Positions 1 through 6,429 of a stretch of DNA of 8,245 nucleotides are shown here, piece after piece. A model generated the notes under the pieces. The model was not told where the DNA came from and made no database searches. It saw nothing but the letters and a program-made list of their open reading frames with translations. Source of the stretch: an uncultured archaeon. Its GTDB lineage: Archaea > Thermoproteota > Nitrososphaeria > Nitrososphaerales > CALBXV01. The DNA is taken from the NCBI GenBank assembly GCA_937890045.1, contig CALBXV010000380.1:1-8245 (forward strand). Reading direction: 5' to 3'. Position 1 is the first letter of the stretch. Each line of letters opens with the position of its first letter. The position numbers and the translations under genes were made by a program.

Positions 1-14
1 ATATTTGAATAATT

Positions 15-1286
15 TTGTTGACAGATAATAAGATAAAAAACATTAAAGCAATAGAAGTTTTGGACTGTAGAGGGAATCCAACAGTAGAAGTACAAGTATT
101 AACTGAAAAAGGTATAAGTGACAAAGCAATTGTGCCTAGCGGAATGTCTACAGGAATACATGAATCAGTAGAAATAAGAGATGGAGAAAAACGATATTTA
201 GGGAAAGGAGTGAGAACTGCAGTAAATAATGTAAATAACATAATATTCAAAAATTTAAAAGATAGAGACATAACAAATCAAGAAGAAATTGATAAAGTCT
301 TAATAGAAATAGATGGTACAGAAAACAAATCAACATTAGGATCAAACGCTACAACAGCAGTATCAATAGCAATAGCGAAAACAGCAGCTAAAGCATTACA
401 AATTCCAATATATGAACATATTGGAAACAAGAATTCACATGTGTTACCAATACCTTTTATGAATTTAATAAATGGAGGAAAACATGCTGGAAGTGATTTA
501 GCGTTTCAAGAATTTATTATAGCACCAATAAATTCTAATACATATGAAGAATCATTAGTTCAATGTGTAGAAGTATACAAAATATTAAGAGAGATCATAT
601 TAAAGAAATTTGATAAATACGCAATAAATGTAGGTGATGAAGCAGGATATACTCCAAGAATTAAAACACCTGAAGAAGCATTAGATTTATTACATGAAGC
701 TGTAAAGGAATCTGGATATACAGACATATTCAAATACGCTTTAGATTCAGCCGCTAGTCATATTTATGACTCTAATAGAAATAGATACAGGATTTATGAT
801 GATAAAGAATTAAGTAAAGAAGAATTAATAGAATATTATAAAGAATTAGTAAACAAATACAACATAATATCAATTGAAGATCCACTAGATCAAGAAGATT
901 TTGAGGGTTTTACAGAAATAACAAGTGAATTATCAATACAAATAGTAGGAGATGATTTATTTGTAAGTAATCCACACATATTAGAAAAAGGAGTAAAAAT
1001 GTCAGCGGCTAATGCAGTATTATTAAAAGTTAATCAGATTGGAACATTAACAGAAGCATTAGAAACTACTAAAATAGCACTAACAAATAATTATAGAGTA
1101 ATGGTTTCAGAAAGATCAGGAGATACAGAAGATGATTTCTTATCAGATTTAACAGTAGCAATAAATGCTGGTCAAATAAAAACTGGAGCACCAGCAAGAA
1201 GTGAAAGAACATCAAAATACAATCAACTTTTAAGAATAGAACAAGAATTAGGAAACAAAGCTGAATACGGCGGAAAATTTTTTTAA
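15..1286 (+). CDS. eno: Enolase (phosphopyruvate hydratase)
   Basis: Enolase interconverts 2-phosphoglycerate and phosphoenolpyruvate in cytosolic glycolysis/gluconeogenesis. The 423-residue length is normal. Visible family signatures are LDCRGNPTVEV (16-26), PSGMSTG (41-47), H157 and E166, E209 in VGDEAG, metal ligands D244, E288 and D313/D314, catalytic K338 in LLKVNQIGT, and K389 in GQIKTGAPARSERT (386-399). One oddity is E366 in VSERSGDTED, where most enolases have the His of SHRSGET. The loop also reads SGMST rather than the usual SGAST. The start must be TTG at 15 or 18: an in-frame stop lies at 6-8, and the first ATG, codon 44, falls after conserved sequence. No Shine-Dalgarno is visible. 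The 14 bases before it could end another gene (TAA at 10-12), but this cannot be judged. The family call is certain; the exact start is nearly so. Confidence 0.97.
   Translation: MLTDNKIKNIKAIEVLDCRGNPTVEVQVLTEKGISDKAIVPSGMSTGIHESVEIRDGEKRYLGKGVRTAVNNVNNIIFKNLKDRDITNQEEIDKVLIEIDGTENKSTLGSNATTAVSIAIAKTAAKALQIPIYEHIGNKNSHVLPIPFMNLINGGKHAGSDLAFQEFIIAPINSNTYEESLVQCVEVYKILREIILKKFDKYAINVGDEAGYTPRIKTPEEALDLLHEAVKESGYTDIFKYALDSAASHIYDSNRNRYRIYDDKELSKEELIEYYKELVNKYNIISIEDPLDQEDFEGFTEITSELSIQIVGDDLFVSNPHILEKGVKMSAANAVLLKVNQIGTLTEALETTKIALTNNYRVMVSERSGDTEDDFLSDLTVAINAGQIKTGAPARSERTSKYNQLLRIEQELGNKAEYGGKFF
1278..1284 (+). terminator. T7 tract at the enolase stop
   Basis: Seven consecutive T residues cover the last Phe codons and the first base of the TAA stop of enolase. 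U-rich tracts at or just after stop codons are the usual archaeal termination signal. The next gene has its own TATA box 30 bases further on, which fits termination here. There is no clear stem-loop. In such an AT-rich genome the tract could be chance. Confidence 0.3.
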
Positions 1287-1313
1287 AAGAATTATAAACA
1301 AAATTAACAGTAA

Positions 1314-1323
1314 GTTATAAATT
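1314..1323 (+). promoter_or_regulatory. TATA box for the arcadin-1-like gene
   Basis: GTTATAAATT is centred about 30 bases before the ATG at 1348, inside the 61-base gap after enolase. Archaeal transcription starts about 25-27 bases after the box centre, which predicts a start at about 1345 and an almost leaderless mRNA. The absence of a Shine-Dalgarno before the ATG agrees. Confidence 0.5.
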
Positions 1324-1347
1324 CATTTAATTTGAAAATATTAAATA

Positions 1348-1668
1348 ATGAAAAAAGAGTTTATTGTTATAAGAATTGATGCTTCACCAGACGGTGGACC
1401 ATATGTTTTAATGACGATTAAAGATCCTAGAGATGTAAAAGATTCAAACAAACCACGAATTGGACCAGGTGCTCAAGTAATGGGATTTAATTCAATGGAA
1501 GATTTAATGAAAAACATGCAAAACACATTAAGTAGTTTAACAAAACCAGGTGGAGGAGAGATTTCTACTACTATAAAAATGGAAATAAGAGAATATGAAG
1601 ATTCTGGAATAAAAGTCGGAGATAAAATATCTTTAGAAATTAATAAGATAGAACAAAGCGGAATTTAA
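1348..1668 (+). CDS. Conserved archaeal small protein, arcadin-1-like (tentative)
   Basis: This 106-residue soluble protein has no signal peptide or membrane segment. It has three visible parts. A beta-rich N-terminus (EFIVIRIDASPDGGPYVLMTI, 4-24) is followed by a Met-rich amphipathic helix (MGFNSMEDLMKNMQNTLSSL, 45-64). After a KPGGG linker comes a beta-rich C-terminus (TTIKMEIREYEDSGIKVGDKISLEI, 74-98). The order strand, helix, then a 'LxxxEYExxGIxVGD' segment recalls arcadin-1, a small protein first described beside crenactin genes in Thermoproteales. That match is from memory of the fold pattern, and no crenactin gene is visible here. No catalytic motif is seen. The ATG start fits the TATA box 30 bases upstream. 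Its TAA overlaps the stop of the opposing membrane-protein gene. The gene is real; its function is unknown. Confidence 0.85.
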   Translation: MKKEFIVIRIDASPDGGPYVLMTIKDPRDVKDSNKPRIGPGAQVMGFNSMEDLMKNMQNTLSSLTKPGGGEISTTIKMEIREYEDSGIKVGDKISLEINKIEQSGI

Positions 1669-2396
1669 TTATTATCTAAAAGAATTTTAGTACGTTTATA
1701 TATAGCTACAGATAAAATCGTAGAAATAACTGTAATAAAAGTACGTTCAAACGGGTATAAATAGAATATAGTAGTCCATATAGCAGGTAACGCTTCAACA
1801 GCAATAAATTTAGTAACTGAAGTAGAGATTGTAGCAAACAATATACCTCCAACAATATGTTGTATAGATGTACCAATGAAACAAACAACAAACATGAACT
1901 TAAAAGTTGATAAATTAAGATTCCCAGTAAGCACAATTGATTTTTTAAAGTAAACAAGTGATAACAGTAATATTACTGAAATCATATGGAACCAATTATA
2001 TGGTACTTGAAGTTGGTCAGAAATGCTAATAGAGAAGATAGTAAGAGGATGTAAAATAAAGACAAATAATATCCCAACATATAATAGCAAAGCATAAGAA
2101 TATTTTTTTCTAATTAATAAACCTACAATAAATACATTAACAGCAGCAGGTAAAAAATCTAGTCCAACAAAAATAGGTGCTTTTCCTAATATAAAAGAGA
2201 TGAATGTACCTAGAATAATACTAACTACACCTAAATATGGCCCCAATATTATACCGTATAATGAAGTAATAAAATCAGCCGTGCTAAAATATCCTCCTGA
2301 AATTCCAACCATAGGAAACGAGGGAAGAACACGTAAAAACGCGTATAGAACACTAAAAGATATAATAAATGAAAGAGTTTTTGCAGAAATATTCAA
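1665..2396 (-). CDS. Integral membrane protein, ECF transporter S-component-like
   Basis: This 243-residue, very hydrophobic protein has about six to eight membrane segments, roughly at 8-26, 38-57, 58-72, 83-95, 101-122, 135-151, 165-190 and 215-233. The N-terminal pattern LYAFLRVLP, then FSTADFITSLYGIILGPYLG (37-56) and the glycine-rich helix after it, resembles substrate-binding S components of energy-coupling-factor vitamin transporters. The C-terminal YLYPFERTF (212-220) is also typical of archaeal members as I remember them. If so it would bind a small nutrient such as a vitamin precursor and use EcfA/EcfT subunits encoded elsewhere; the substrate cannot be inferred. The start is TTG; no ATG occurs before codon 29 and an in-frame stop lies 15 bases upstream. 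It lies 32 bases after the oxidoreductase gene without a clear Shine-Dalgarno. A weak TATA-like TTTAAAA (- strand, 2427-2433) might give it its own promoter. Confidence 0.75.
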   Translation of the reverse strand: MNISAKTLSFIISFSVLYAFLRVLPSFPMVGISGGYFSTADFITSLYGIILGPYLGVVSIILGTFISFILGKAPIFVGLDFLPAAVNVFIVGLLIRKKYSYALLLYVGILFVFILHPLTIFSISISDQLQVPYNWFHMISVILLLSLVYFKKSIVLTGNLNLSTFKFMFVVCFIGTSIQHIVGGILFATISTSVTKFIAVEALPAIWTTIFYLYPFERTFITVISTILSVAIYKRTKILLDNN

Positions 2397-2428
2397 GTTT
2401 ACAAGAACATATTAATCAAAGATACATT

Positions 2429-3340
2429 TTAAAGTTTTAAATCAGTTGCAAAAGATTCAACATATTTATTTAAATCATTAGTAATAGGAACTATAACAAA
2501 TTCTTCAACAGTTAAATCATGAAAATCACTAATAAAATTTTGAAATTTCGTTATATCTCCTATAAACCATTTATTTACCCAAGGATGATTAAGAGTGATA
2601 CCCATATGTTTAACATATGACTTAACAGTGTTCATTATATTAGATTCGTAGTCATTTATAGCAACAAACAATTCAAGTGATTTTCGAATTTTATTACAAT
2701 TACGATCTTTAAAATTACAAAATTCATTTAATTTGTTAAGTTGAGATTTATAAAGAGTTATATCAGTTTCAATACTTTCCCATTGATCAGCATGATCTAC
2801 ACAAAGTTCAAGTAAATTATTTCTTGTTCCTGAAATAGTAATAGGCGGAAAAGGTAATTGAATATTATTAAGTGGCAAATTAGCAGAATTATATGAATAG
2901 AATTTTCCTTGATATGATTTACGGGTAGTCCACAGATTTTTGATTAATTCAATAGATTCTTTTAAACGTAGAAATTTTTCATCTGATTGATACAATGGAA
3001 AGTTATATCTTTTACAGTCATTTTTCACACCTATATCACCAATCCCAATTCTGAATTCTAATCTACCATTACTTATTTGATCAATGGTAGAAGCAATTTT
3101 AGCTAGCATTATAGGATTTCTATAATTAATAAAAGTCATAGCTGGTCCTAGACGTATTTTTTTAGAATATATAGCAATTAATGATAGAATAGTCCATGAA
3201 TCAAATGTTGACCATTGAACGGCATCATCATAATATAAACCGTAGAAATTAAGATTCTCAACATTTGATATAAAGTCAATAATAGAATTCACATCATGGA
3301 ATTGATTTCCTATTTCTAAGGAAAATTTAATTTTTTCCAA
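2429..3340 (-). CDS. Luciferase-like (LLM class), probably F420-dependent oxidoreductase
   Basis: This 303-residue protein has the luciferase-like TIM-barrel pattern. An N-terminal strand KIKFSLEIG (3-11) is followed by IRLGPAMTFINYRNPIMLAKIASTIDQ (62-88), the hallmark NGRLEFRIGIG (91-101), a flavin/F420-loop-like PPITISG (165-171) and ADQWES (184-189). Archaeal relatives include F420-dependent methylenetetrahydromethanopterin reductase (Mer) and many uncharacterised paralogues. The substrate cannot be told here, and the Mer function itself is not claimed. The start is TTG, 16 bases after the hisS stop, preceded by AAGGTAAT with AGGT eight bases from the start. That spacing supports the start and co-transcription with rfcS-hisS. 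No truncation is seen. Confidence 0.88.
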   Translation of the reverse strand: MEKIKFSLEIGNQFHDVNSIIDFISNVENLNFYGLYYDDAVQWSTFDSWTILSLIAIYSKKIRLGPAMTFINYRNPIMLAKIASTIDQISNGRLEFRIGIGDIGVKNDCKRYNFPLYQSDEKFLRLKESIELIKNLWTTRKSYQGKFYSYNSANLPLNNIQLPFPPITISGTRNNLLELCVDHADQWESIETDITLYKSQLNKLNEFCNFKDRNCNKIRKSLELFVAINDYESNIMNTVKSYVKHMGITLNHPWVNKWFIGDITKFQNFISDFHDLTVEEFVIVPITNDLNKYVESFATDLKL

Positions 3341-3345
3341 TAAGT

Positions 3346-3353
3346 ATTACCTT
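3346..3353 (-). promoter_or_regulatory. Shine-Dalgarno for the TTG start of the LLM oxidoreductase
   Basis: On the minus strand this reads AAGGTAAT, one mismatch from the archaeal anti-Shine-Dalgarno partner AGGTGAT, with eight bases between AGGT and TTG. It decides the TTG start. Confidence 0.55.
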
Positions 3354-3356
3354 AAG

Positions 3357-4628
3357 TCATATAGAAGATATATAATCAATTAGAGTTTTAATAGGCAATG
3401 TTTTTTCATTACCATTAGACATATTTTTTATAACAACATTACCATTAGAATAATCATTTGGTCCAACTATAATCACATATTCAAATGATCTAGAAGAAGC
3501 AAAAGTTAATTGTTTAGATAAAGAAGTGCGAGTTAAATCAATATCTGAGATAATTCGATTTTTCCTCATATCAGAAACAAGTTCTAAAGCAACATTTTTC
3601 ATTTCATCATTTACATAGGCTACAAAAAATTTAGATTTAGGATTTTCACTTATATTTTTATTAGATAAAGCGATAATTAATCTTTCAATACCACCTGCTA
3701 CACCTGTAGCACCTAATTCTGGTCTTCCAAAAAGAGTGGGAAGAGTGTCATATCTACCTCCTCCAGCAAGAGCTCCTAGTTTTGGCGAATCATTATCAAA
3801 TACTTCAAAAACAATTCCAGAATAATAATCTAGACCTCTGACAATGTTAAAATTTAGATTGACATTTTTAATTTTTCTATTATCAAGTGATTCAAGAATT
3901 TGTGTTATTTCAGTTACATCAATATTAGATTTATTAAGTTCAGATAGTATGTCATCATTATTGTTAATCTCAAAGAATTCTAATAGTTGAAGAAATTGAT
4001 TTTCGTCAATATTTTTATTTTTAGCTTCTATAGTTAATTGACTAATATTTTTTTTCCCTTTTTTATCCATAATGCGTAACATTTCATCAATAGAATTATT
4101 ATCCGTGATTTTTAGAATATTCCTAATATAGTCTTCAACAATTTTACGATGTCCAACTTCTATAGAAACATTAGTTAATCCAACTTTATTCATTAAATTA
4201 TAAGTGAAGTCCATGATTTCAGCGTCAAACTGGATGTTTTTCTTACTAAATATTTCAACATCCCATTGATGTAACCAACGATATCTTCCATATTGTGGTT
4301 CATCGTATCTCCACATTCCAGAGAAAGCACATAATTTTACTGGGAATTGGAAATCTCTTCTGGATGTAACATATCGTGTAATACCTACAGTTAGATCAAA
4401 ACGTAATCCTAATTCTCTTCCACTTTTATCTTTAAAATCATATATTTCATTTCTAATATTTGGACCAGATTTTACTTCAAGAGTTTTTAATGATTCTATA
4501 GGCGATGGTTCAATAAAATTAAAATCAAATAAATTAGTTAATTCAATAAAATCAGATCTAATTTTTTCCATAGAATTAAATTCTTTACTGTCTATATCTC
4601 TCATTCCTTTAGGTGGCAGAAAACTCAT
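3357..4628 (-). CDS. hisS: Histidyl-tRNA synthetase
   Basis: HisRS charges tRNA-His with histidine in the cytosol. The 423-residue length matches the normal class II form. An N-terminal PPKGMRDI (5-12) is followed by motif 2 around WRYDEPQYGRYRWLHQWDVE (106-125). Next come the HisRS-specific histidine-A box RGLDYYSG (264-271), histidine-B box AGGGRYD (288-294), and motif 3 GATGVAGGIERL (306-317). The C-terminal anticodon-binding domain is about 333-423. An insertion domain of about 170-255 lies between motif 2 and the histidine-A box, as usual. The HQWDVEIF ending of motif 2 is an archaeal-style variant. The start is ATG, 13 bases after the rfcS stop, with AGGAT (- strand, 4635-4639) six bases before it. 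It is the second gene of the leftward operon and the only gene here ending in TGA. The anticodon domain is complete. Confidence 0.97.
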   Translation of the reverse strand: MSFLPPKGMRDIDSKEFNSMEKIRSDFIELTNLFDFNFIEPSPIESLKTLEVKSGPNIRNEIYDFKDKSGRELGLRFDLTVGITRYVTSRRDFQFPVKLCAFSGMWRYDEPQYGRYRWLHQWDVEIFSKKNIQFDAEIMDFTYNLMNKVGLTNVSIEVGHRKIVEDYIRNILKITDNNSIDEMLRIMDKKGKKNISQLTIEAKNKNIDENQFLQLLEFFEINNNDDILSELNKSNIDVTEITQILESLDNRKIKNVNLNFNIVRGLDYYSGIVFEVFDNDSPKLGALAGGGRYDTLPTLFGRPELGATGVAGGIERLIIALSNKNISENPKSKFFVAYVNDEMKNVALELVSDMRKNRIISDIDLTRTSLSKQLTFASSRSFEYVIIVGPNDYSNGNVVIKNMSNGNEKTLPIKTLIDYISSI

Positions 4629-4641
4629 TTTATTATCCTAG

Positions 4642-5601
4642 TTATTTATTTTCATTATTTAACGCACTTATTTCAGCAAGTAACGCATCAATTTGAATTT
4701 CAGGGTTAGCTCCAACTATAATTCTGTAATCATATTTAGCTAGGATTTCGATTAATTTCTCAATATTATTAATTGATTTTTTCGATAATTCTTCATTAGC
4801 GTATTTAATAAAATCTTGTTCAGACATTCCATAAACATGTTTTAATTCCATAAATTTATTTTTTGATTCAAGGAATTTTCCAGTTAATGCAAGTTCAAGA
4901 ACTTTCCCAACAATATTAATATAAGATATGTCAGATGTTTTTGAAACAGATGTTTCATCAACTGAACCTAATGAGGAAGTAGCTTGAAGCATATTAATAG
5001 CTCTTCGCATATCACCATTACATGTATTCCATATATTTTTGAGTCCAGCATCAGTGAAATTAATTTTTTCGATATTAGAGATTTTTGATAAGTATGTTAC
5101 TACATCTTTTTCTTCAAATCTAGAGAATCGAAATATTGCACAACGGCTTTGAATTGGTTCGATAATTTTGGACGAATAATTTGCTACTAGAATAAAACGT
5201 ACAAAAGAAGAATGTTCTTCCATTATTCTTCTTAGAGCAGATTGAGCATCATTAGTCATTTCATCACATTCATCTAATATTATTATACGAAAAGGGATAT
5301 TATTTCTTCGATCAGTATAACTAGCAAATGTTTTAATTCTATTTCTTACAGTGTTAATACCTCTTTCATCAGAAGCGTTTAATTCAAGCGTGTAATCTTT
5401 CCAGTATTCACCTAGAACAGTATATGTTATACATATAGCAGCAGTAGTTTTCCCCGTACCAGGCGGCCCAGAAAAAAGTAAGTTAGGCATTCTTTCAGGA
5501 TTCTTAATAATATTAACTAATTTTGGAATAACAGATTTTTGATTAATAATATCTTCCAATTTTTTAGGTCTATACTTTTCAACCCACATAATATTTTCCA
5601 A
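4642..5601 (-). CDS. rfcS: Replication factor C small subunit (clamp loader ATPase)
   Basis: RfcS is the AAA+ subunit that, with RfcL, loads the PCNA sliding clamp at primer ends. Numbered from the TTG: WVEKYRPKKLEDII (6-19); Walker A GPPGTGKT (45-52); ELNASDERGI (73-82); Walker B DECDE (110-114), where the family usually has DEAD; sensor 1 N141; arginine-finger motif SRC (152-154); sensor 2 GDMRR (196-200). The collar domain is about 225-315. The length of 319 fits the small subunit. Two starts are possible: TTG at 5601, which coincides with the predicted transcription start, or ATG at 5589 (codon 5), which gives the commonly seen MWVEKYRP opening. It is the first gene of a leftward unit with hisS and lies back to back with GINS-MCM. 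No RfcL is in the window, and no PCNA-interacting QxxL-type tail is obvious. Confidence 0.97.
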   Translation of the reverse strand: MENIMWVEKYRPKKLEDIINQKSVIPKLVNIIKNPERMPNLLFSGPPGTGKTTAAICITYTVLGEYWKDYTLELNASDERGINTVRNRIKTFASYTDRRNNIPFRIIILDECDEMTNDAQSALRRIMEEHSSFVRFILVANYSSKIIEPIQSRCAIFRFSRFEEKDVVTYLSKISNIEKINFTDAGLKNIWNTCNGDMRRAINMLQATSSLGSVDETSVSKTSDISYINIVGKVLELALTGKFLESKNKFMELKHVYGMSEQDFIKYANEELSKKSINNIEKLIEILAKYDYRIIVGANPEIQIDALLAEISALNNENK

Positions 5602-5620
5602 TAGAATTCTCTAATTAACA

Positions 5621-5630
5621 TTGTATAAAG
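5621..5630 (-). promoter_or_regulatory. TATA box of the rfcS operon
   Basis: On the minus strand this reads CTTTATACAA, centred about 25 bases before the TTG at 5601. Transcription would start almost at that TTG, giving a leaderless mRNA, or a leader of about 12 bases if the ATG at 5589 is used. Read on the other strand it is GTATAAAG, so it could also fire rightward. Confidence 0.5.
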
Positions 5631-5684
5631 AATAATATAAGAAATTTGCGAGATTACGCATAAATTATTGTGTTTATAGATTAC

Positions 5685-5700
5685 TAATCATTTATGATTA
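5685..5700. repeat. 16-base perfect palindrome, operator-like
   Basis: TAATCAT and ATGATTA form perfect seven-base arms around TT. Size and symmetry suit a dimeric helix-turn-helix regulator. It lies 84 bases upstream of the rfcS start and overlaps neither TATA box. As RNA it would form a six-base-pair stem with a UUUA loop. The high A+T content makes chance palindromes more likely, so the regulatory role is only inferred. Confidence 0.35.
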
Positions 5701-5735
5701 AATTTAGATGTTTTAAAGCGACTAAAGTGATAATT

Positions 5736-5757
5736 AAGCTCAAACTTATTTTTTTTT
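5736..5757 (+). terminator. Stem-loop followed by T8
   Basis: TAAG (5736-5739) pairs with CTTA (5746-5749) across CTCAAA, and eight T residues (5750-5757) follow at once. The stem can extend two more pairs past one mismatch. This is the form of a factor-independent terminator. No rightward gene lies upstream to use it, so either a short rightward RNA ends here or the pattern is chance. Confidence 0.3.
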
Positions 5758-5772
5758 ATTTCAGTTATTAAA

Positions 5773-5780
5773 TATATAAA
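5773..5780 (+). promoter_or_regulatory. TATA box, distal candidate for GINS-MCM
   Basis: TATATAAA predicts transcription from about 5802. That start would include the 25-codon leader ORF at 5813 and put an 85-base leader before the GINS start. Confidence 0.35.
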
Positions 5781-5812
5781 GAATTATATTAACAAAGAAA
5801 AATATTACAATA

Positions 5813-5890
5813 ATGTTAGAATTATTAGATCAAAAACATATTAAGAAGAATAGTAGTATAAAATATATAATAAATCTGAAAGCAAGTTGA
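5813..5890 (+). other. Possible 25-codon leader ORF overlapping the GINS start
   Basis: ATG at 5813 opens a 25-residue reading frame (MLELLDQKHIKKNSSIKYII, then NLKAS) that stops with TGA at 5888-5890. The stop overlaps the TTG start of GINS as TTGA, the geometry of coupled translation. A TATA box lies about 35 bases before its ATG. No family is recognised, and an ORF this short is common by chance. The nearer TATA box would bypass it. Confidence 0.2.
5858..5869 (+). promoter_or_regulatory. TATA box, proximal candidate for GINS-MCM
   Basis: ATAAAATATATA is centred about 24 bases before the TTG at 5887, so transcription would start at or next to that codon and the mRNA would be leaderless. 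This matches the arrangement before rfcS and the arcadin-1-like gene and makes this the preferred GINS promoter. Confidence 0.45.
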
Positions 5891-6426
5891 TAGAAAATAA
5901 TTTATACAAAACAATTGAGGAATTAGAAACAATATATCCATTCTTAAATGTTAAAATCGAGATAAAAAAAGAATTACCAGATATTCAATATGATTCAGAT
6001 AGATTTCAAGACTATAAAATTGGAGATAAATTAGAAATACCGCTTTGGATAGCAGAAGAATTAGAAAAAATGAATTATTGCCATATAGATACAGAAGAAT
6101 TTAAACAATATTTATTCAAAACATTGAACACTGAGAAGATCCAAGAATATAATAAACTATCTAAAATCAATAATGATATATATAAAAAAATAAGATTCTA
6201 CTTATATTTGCTAGGTTTAAATCCAGATAAAAAAGAAGAATTAGAAAACATTAGAAATTCCTTTAGAAAGCTAATAAACATAAGAACAGGAAAGATTATG
6301 AGTTTTGCGAATTCACCTGATATAAAAACAACATTGGAAAAGAATATTGCAGAAGAAGAATATAATTTTTTGAAAATGATGAATAATTTAACTAAGAAAT
6401 GGAAATCAGTTATTTTAGGTGAATAA
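5887..6426 (+). CDS. gins23: GINS complex subunit, Gins23-type
   Basis: Archaeal GINS binds MCM (and a Cdc45/RecJ-like protein) to make the active replicative helicase. This 179-residue protein has a short beta-rich B domain first. It contains VKIEIKKELPDI (22-33) and the family signature KIGDKLEIPLWIAEELEKM (44-62), a GD...(I/L)P.W(I/V)A pattern. A helical A domain follows at about 70-179. The B-then-A order marks the Gins23 (Sld5/Psf-like 2/3) type rather than Gins15/51. The start is TTG; no ATG or GTG lies upstream before an in-frame stop at 5854-5856, and the next ATG is codon 62. The gene ends three bases before mcm, an arrangement also known from Sulfolobus gins23-mcm. Sequence conservation is low outside the signature, so the assignment leans partly on this neighbourhood. 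No Shine-Dalgarno is seen, consistent with a leaderless transcript. Confidence 0.85.
   Translation: MIENNLYKTIEELETIYPFLNVKIEIKKELPDIQYDSDRFQDYKIGDKLEIPLWIAEELEKMNYCHIDTEEFKQYLFKTLNTEKIQEYNKLSKINNDIYKKIRFYLYLLGLNPDKKEELENIRNSFRKLINIRTGKIMSFANSPDIKTTLEKNIAEEEYNFLKMMNNLTKKWKSVILGE
6417..6422 (+). promoter_or_regulatory. Shine-Dalgarno for the mcm TTG start
   Basis: AGGTGA is a perfect six-base match to the archaeal 16S rRNA tail. It sits in the last GINS codons, seven bases before TTG at 6430. It fixes the unusual start and supports translation of mcm from a shared GINS-mcm mRNA. Confidence 0.65.
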
Positions 6427-6429
6427 AAA

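Larger units (their letters stand above)
5602..5886. other. Divergent control region between rfcS and GINS-MCM
   Basis: This 285-base, extremely AT-rich spacer lies between two divergently transcribed replication units. It holds the rfcS TATA box, a TGCG/CGCA patch (5647-5660), AGATTAC twice (5651-5657 and 5678-5684), a 16-base palindrome (5685-5700), a stem-loop followed by T8 (5736-5757), and two rightward TATA boxes (5773-5780 and 5858-5869). I see no tRNA, no rRNA and no G-rich origin-recognition box. It is longer than leaderless divergent promoters need, so extra regulation or a small RNA is possible. Confidence 0.6.

Noticed and set aside
1..14. End of an upstream gene (frame ending Ile-Phe-Glu-TAA at 10-12), possibly rpoK, which precedes eno in many archaea
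   Set aside because: Three codons are too few to identify a gene, and a stop appears by chance easily in such AT-rich sequence.
1706..1957. 83-residue minus-strand reading frame, rich in Leu
   Set aside because: It lies inside the membrane-protein gene in another frame of the same strand; the Leu-rich composition is a shadow of hydrophobic codons.
2200..2415. 71-residue plus-strand reading frame opposite the membrane-protein gene
   Set aside because: It is antisense to a protein with clear membrane-protein character, has no promoter or ribosome-binding site, and resembles no family.
4662..4672. RfcS Walker B written as DECDE and lack of a clear PCNA-binding tail as signs of a degenerate subunit
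   Set aside because: The catalytic D110 and E111 and all other AAA+ motifs are intact; the Ala-to-Cys change is conservative and small subunits often lack a clear tail motif.
5728..5734. GTGATAA as a C box of a C/D guide RNA
   Set aside because: It differs from RTGATGA and no suitable D box (CTGA) with D'/C' elements follows at a fitting distance.
5602..5886. Replication origin in the divergent spacer, suggested by the replication genes around it
   Set aside because: No G-rich origin-recognition box repeats or mini-ORB-like motifs are visible and no cdc6/orc1 gene is adjacent; high A+T is the background here.
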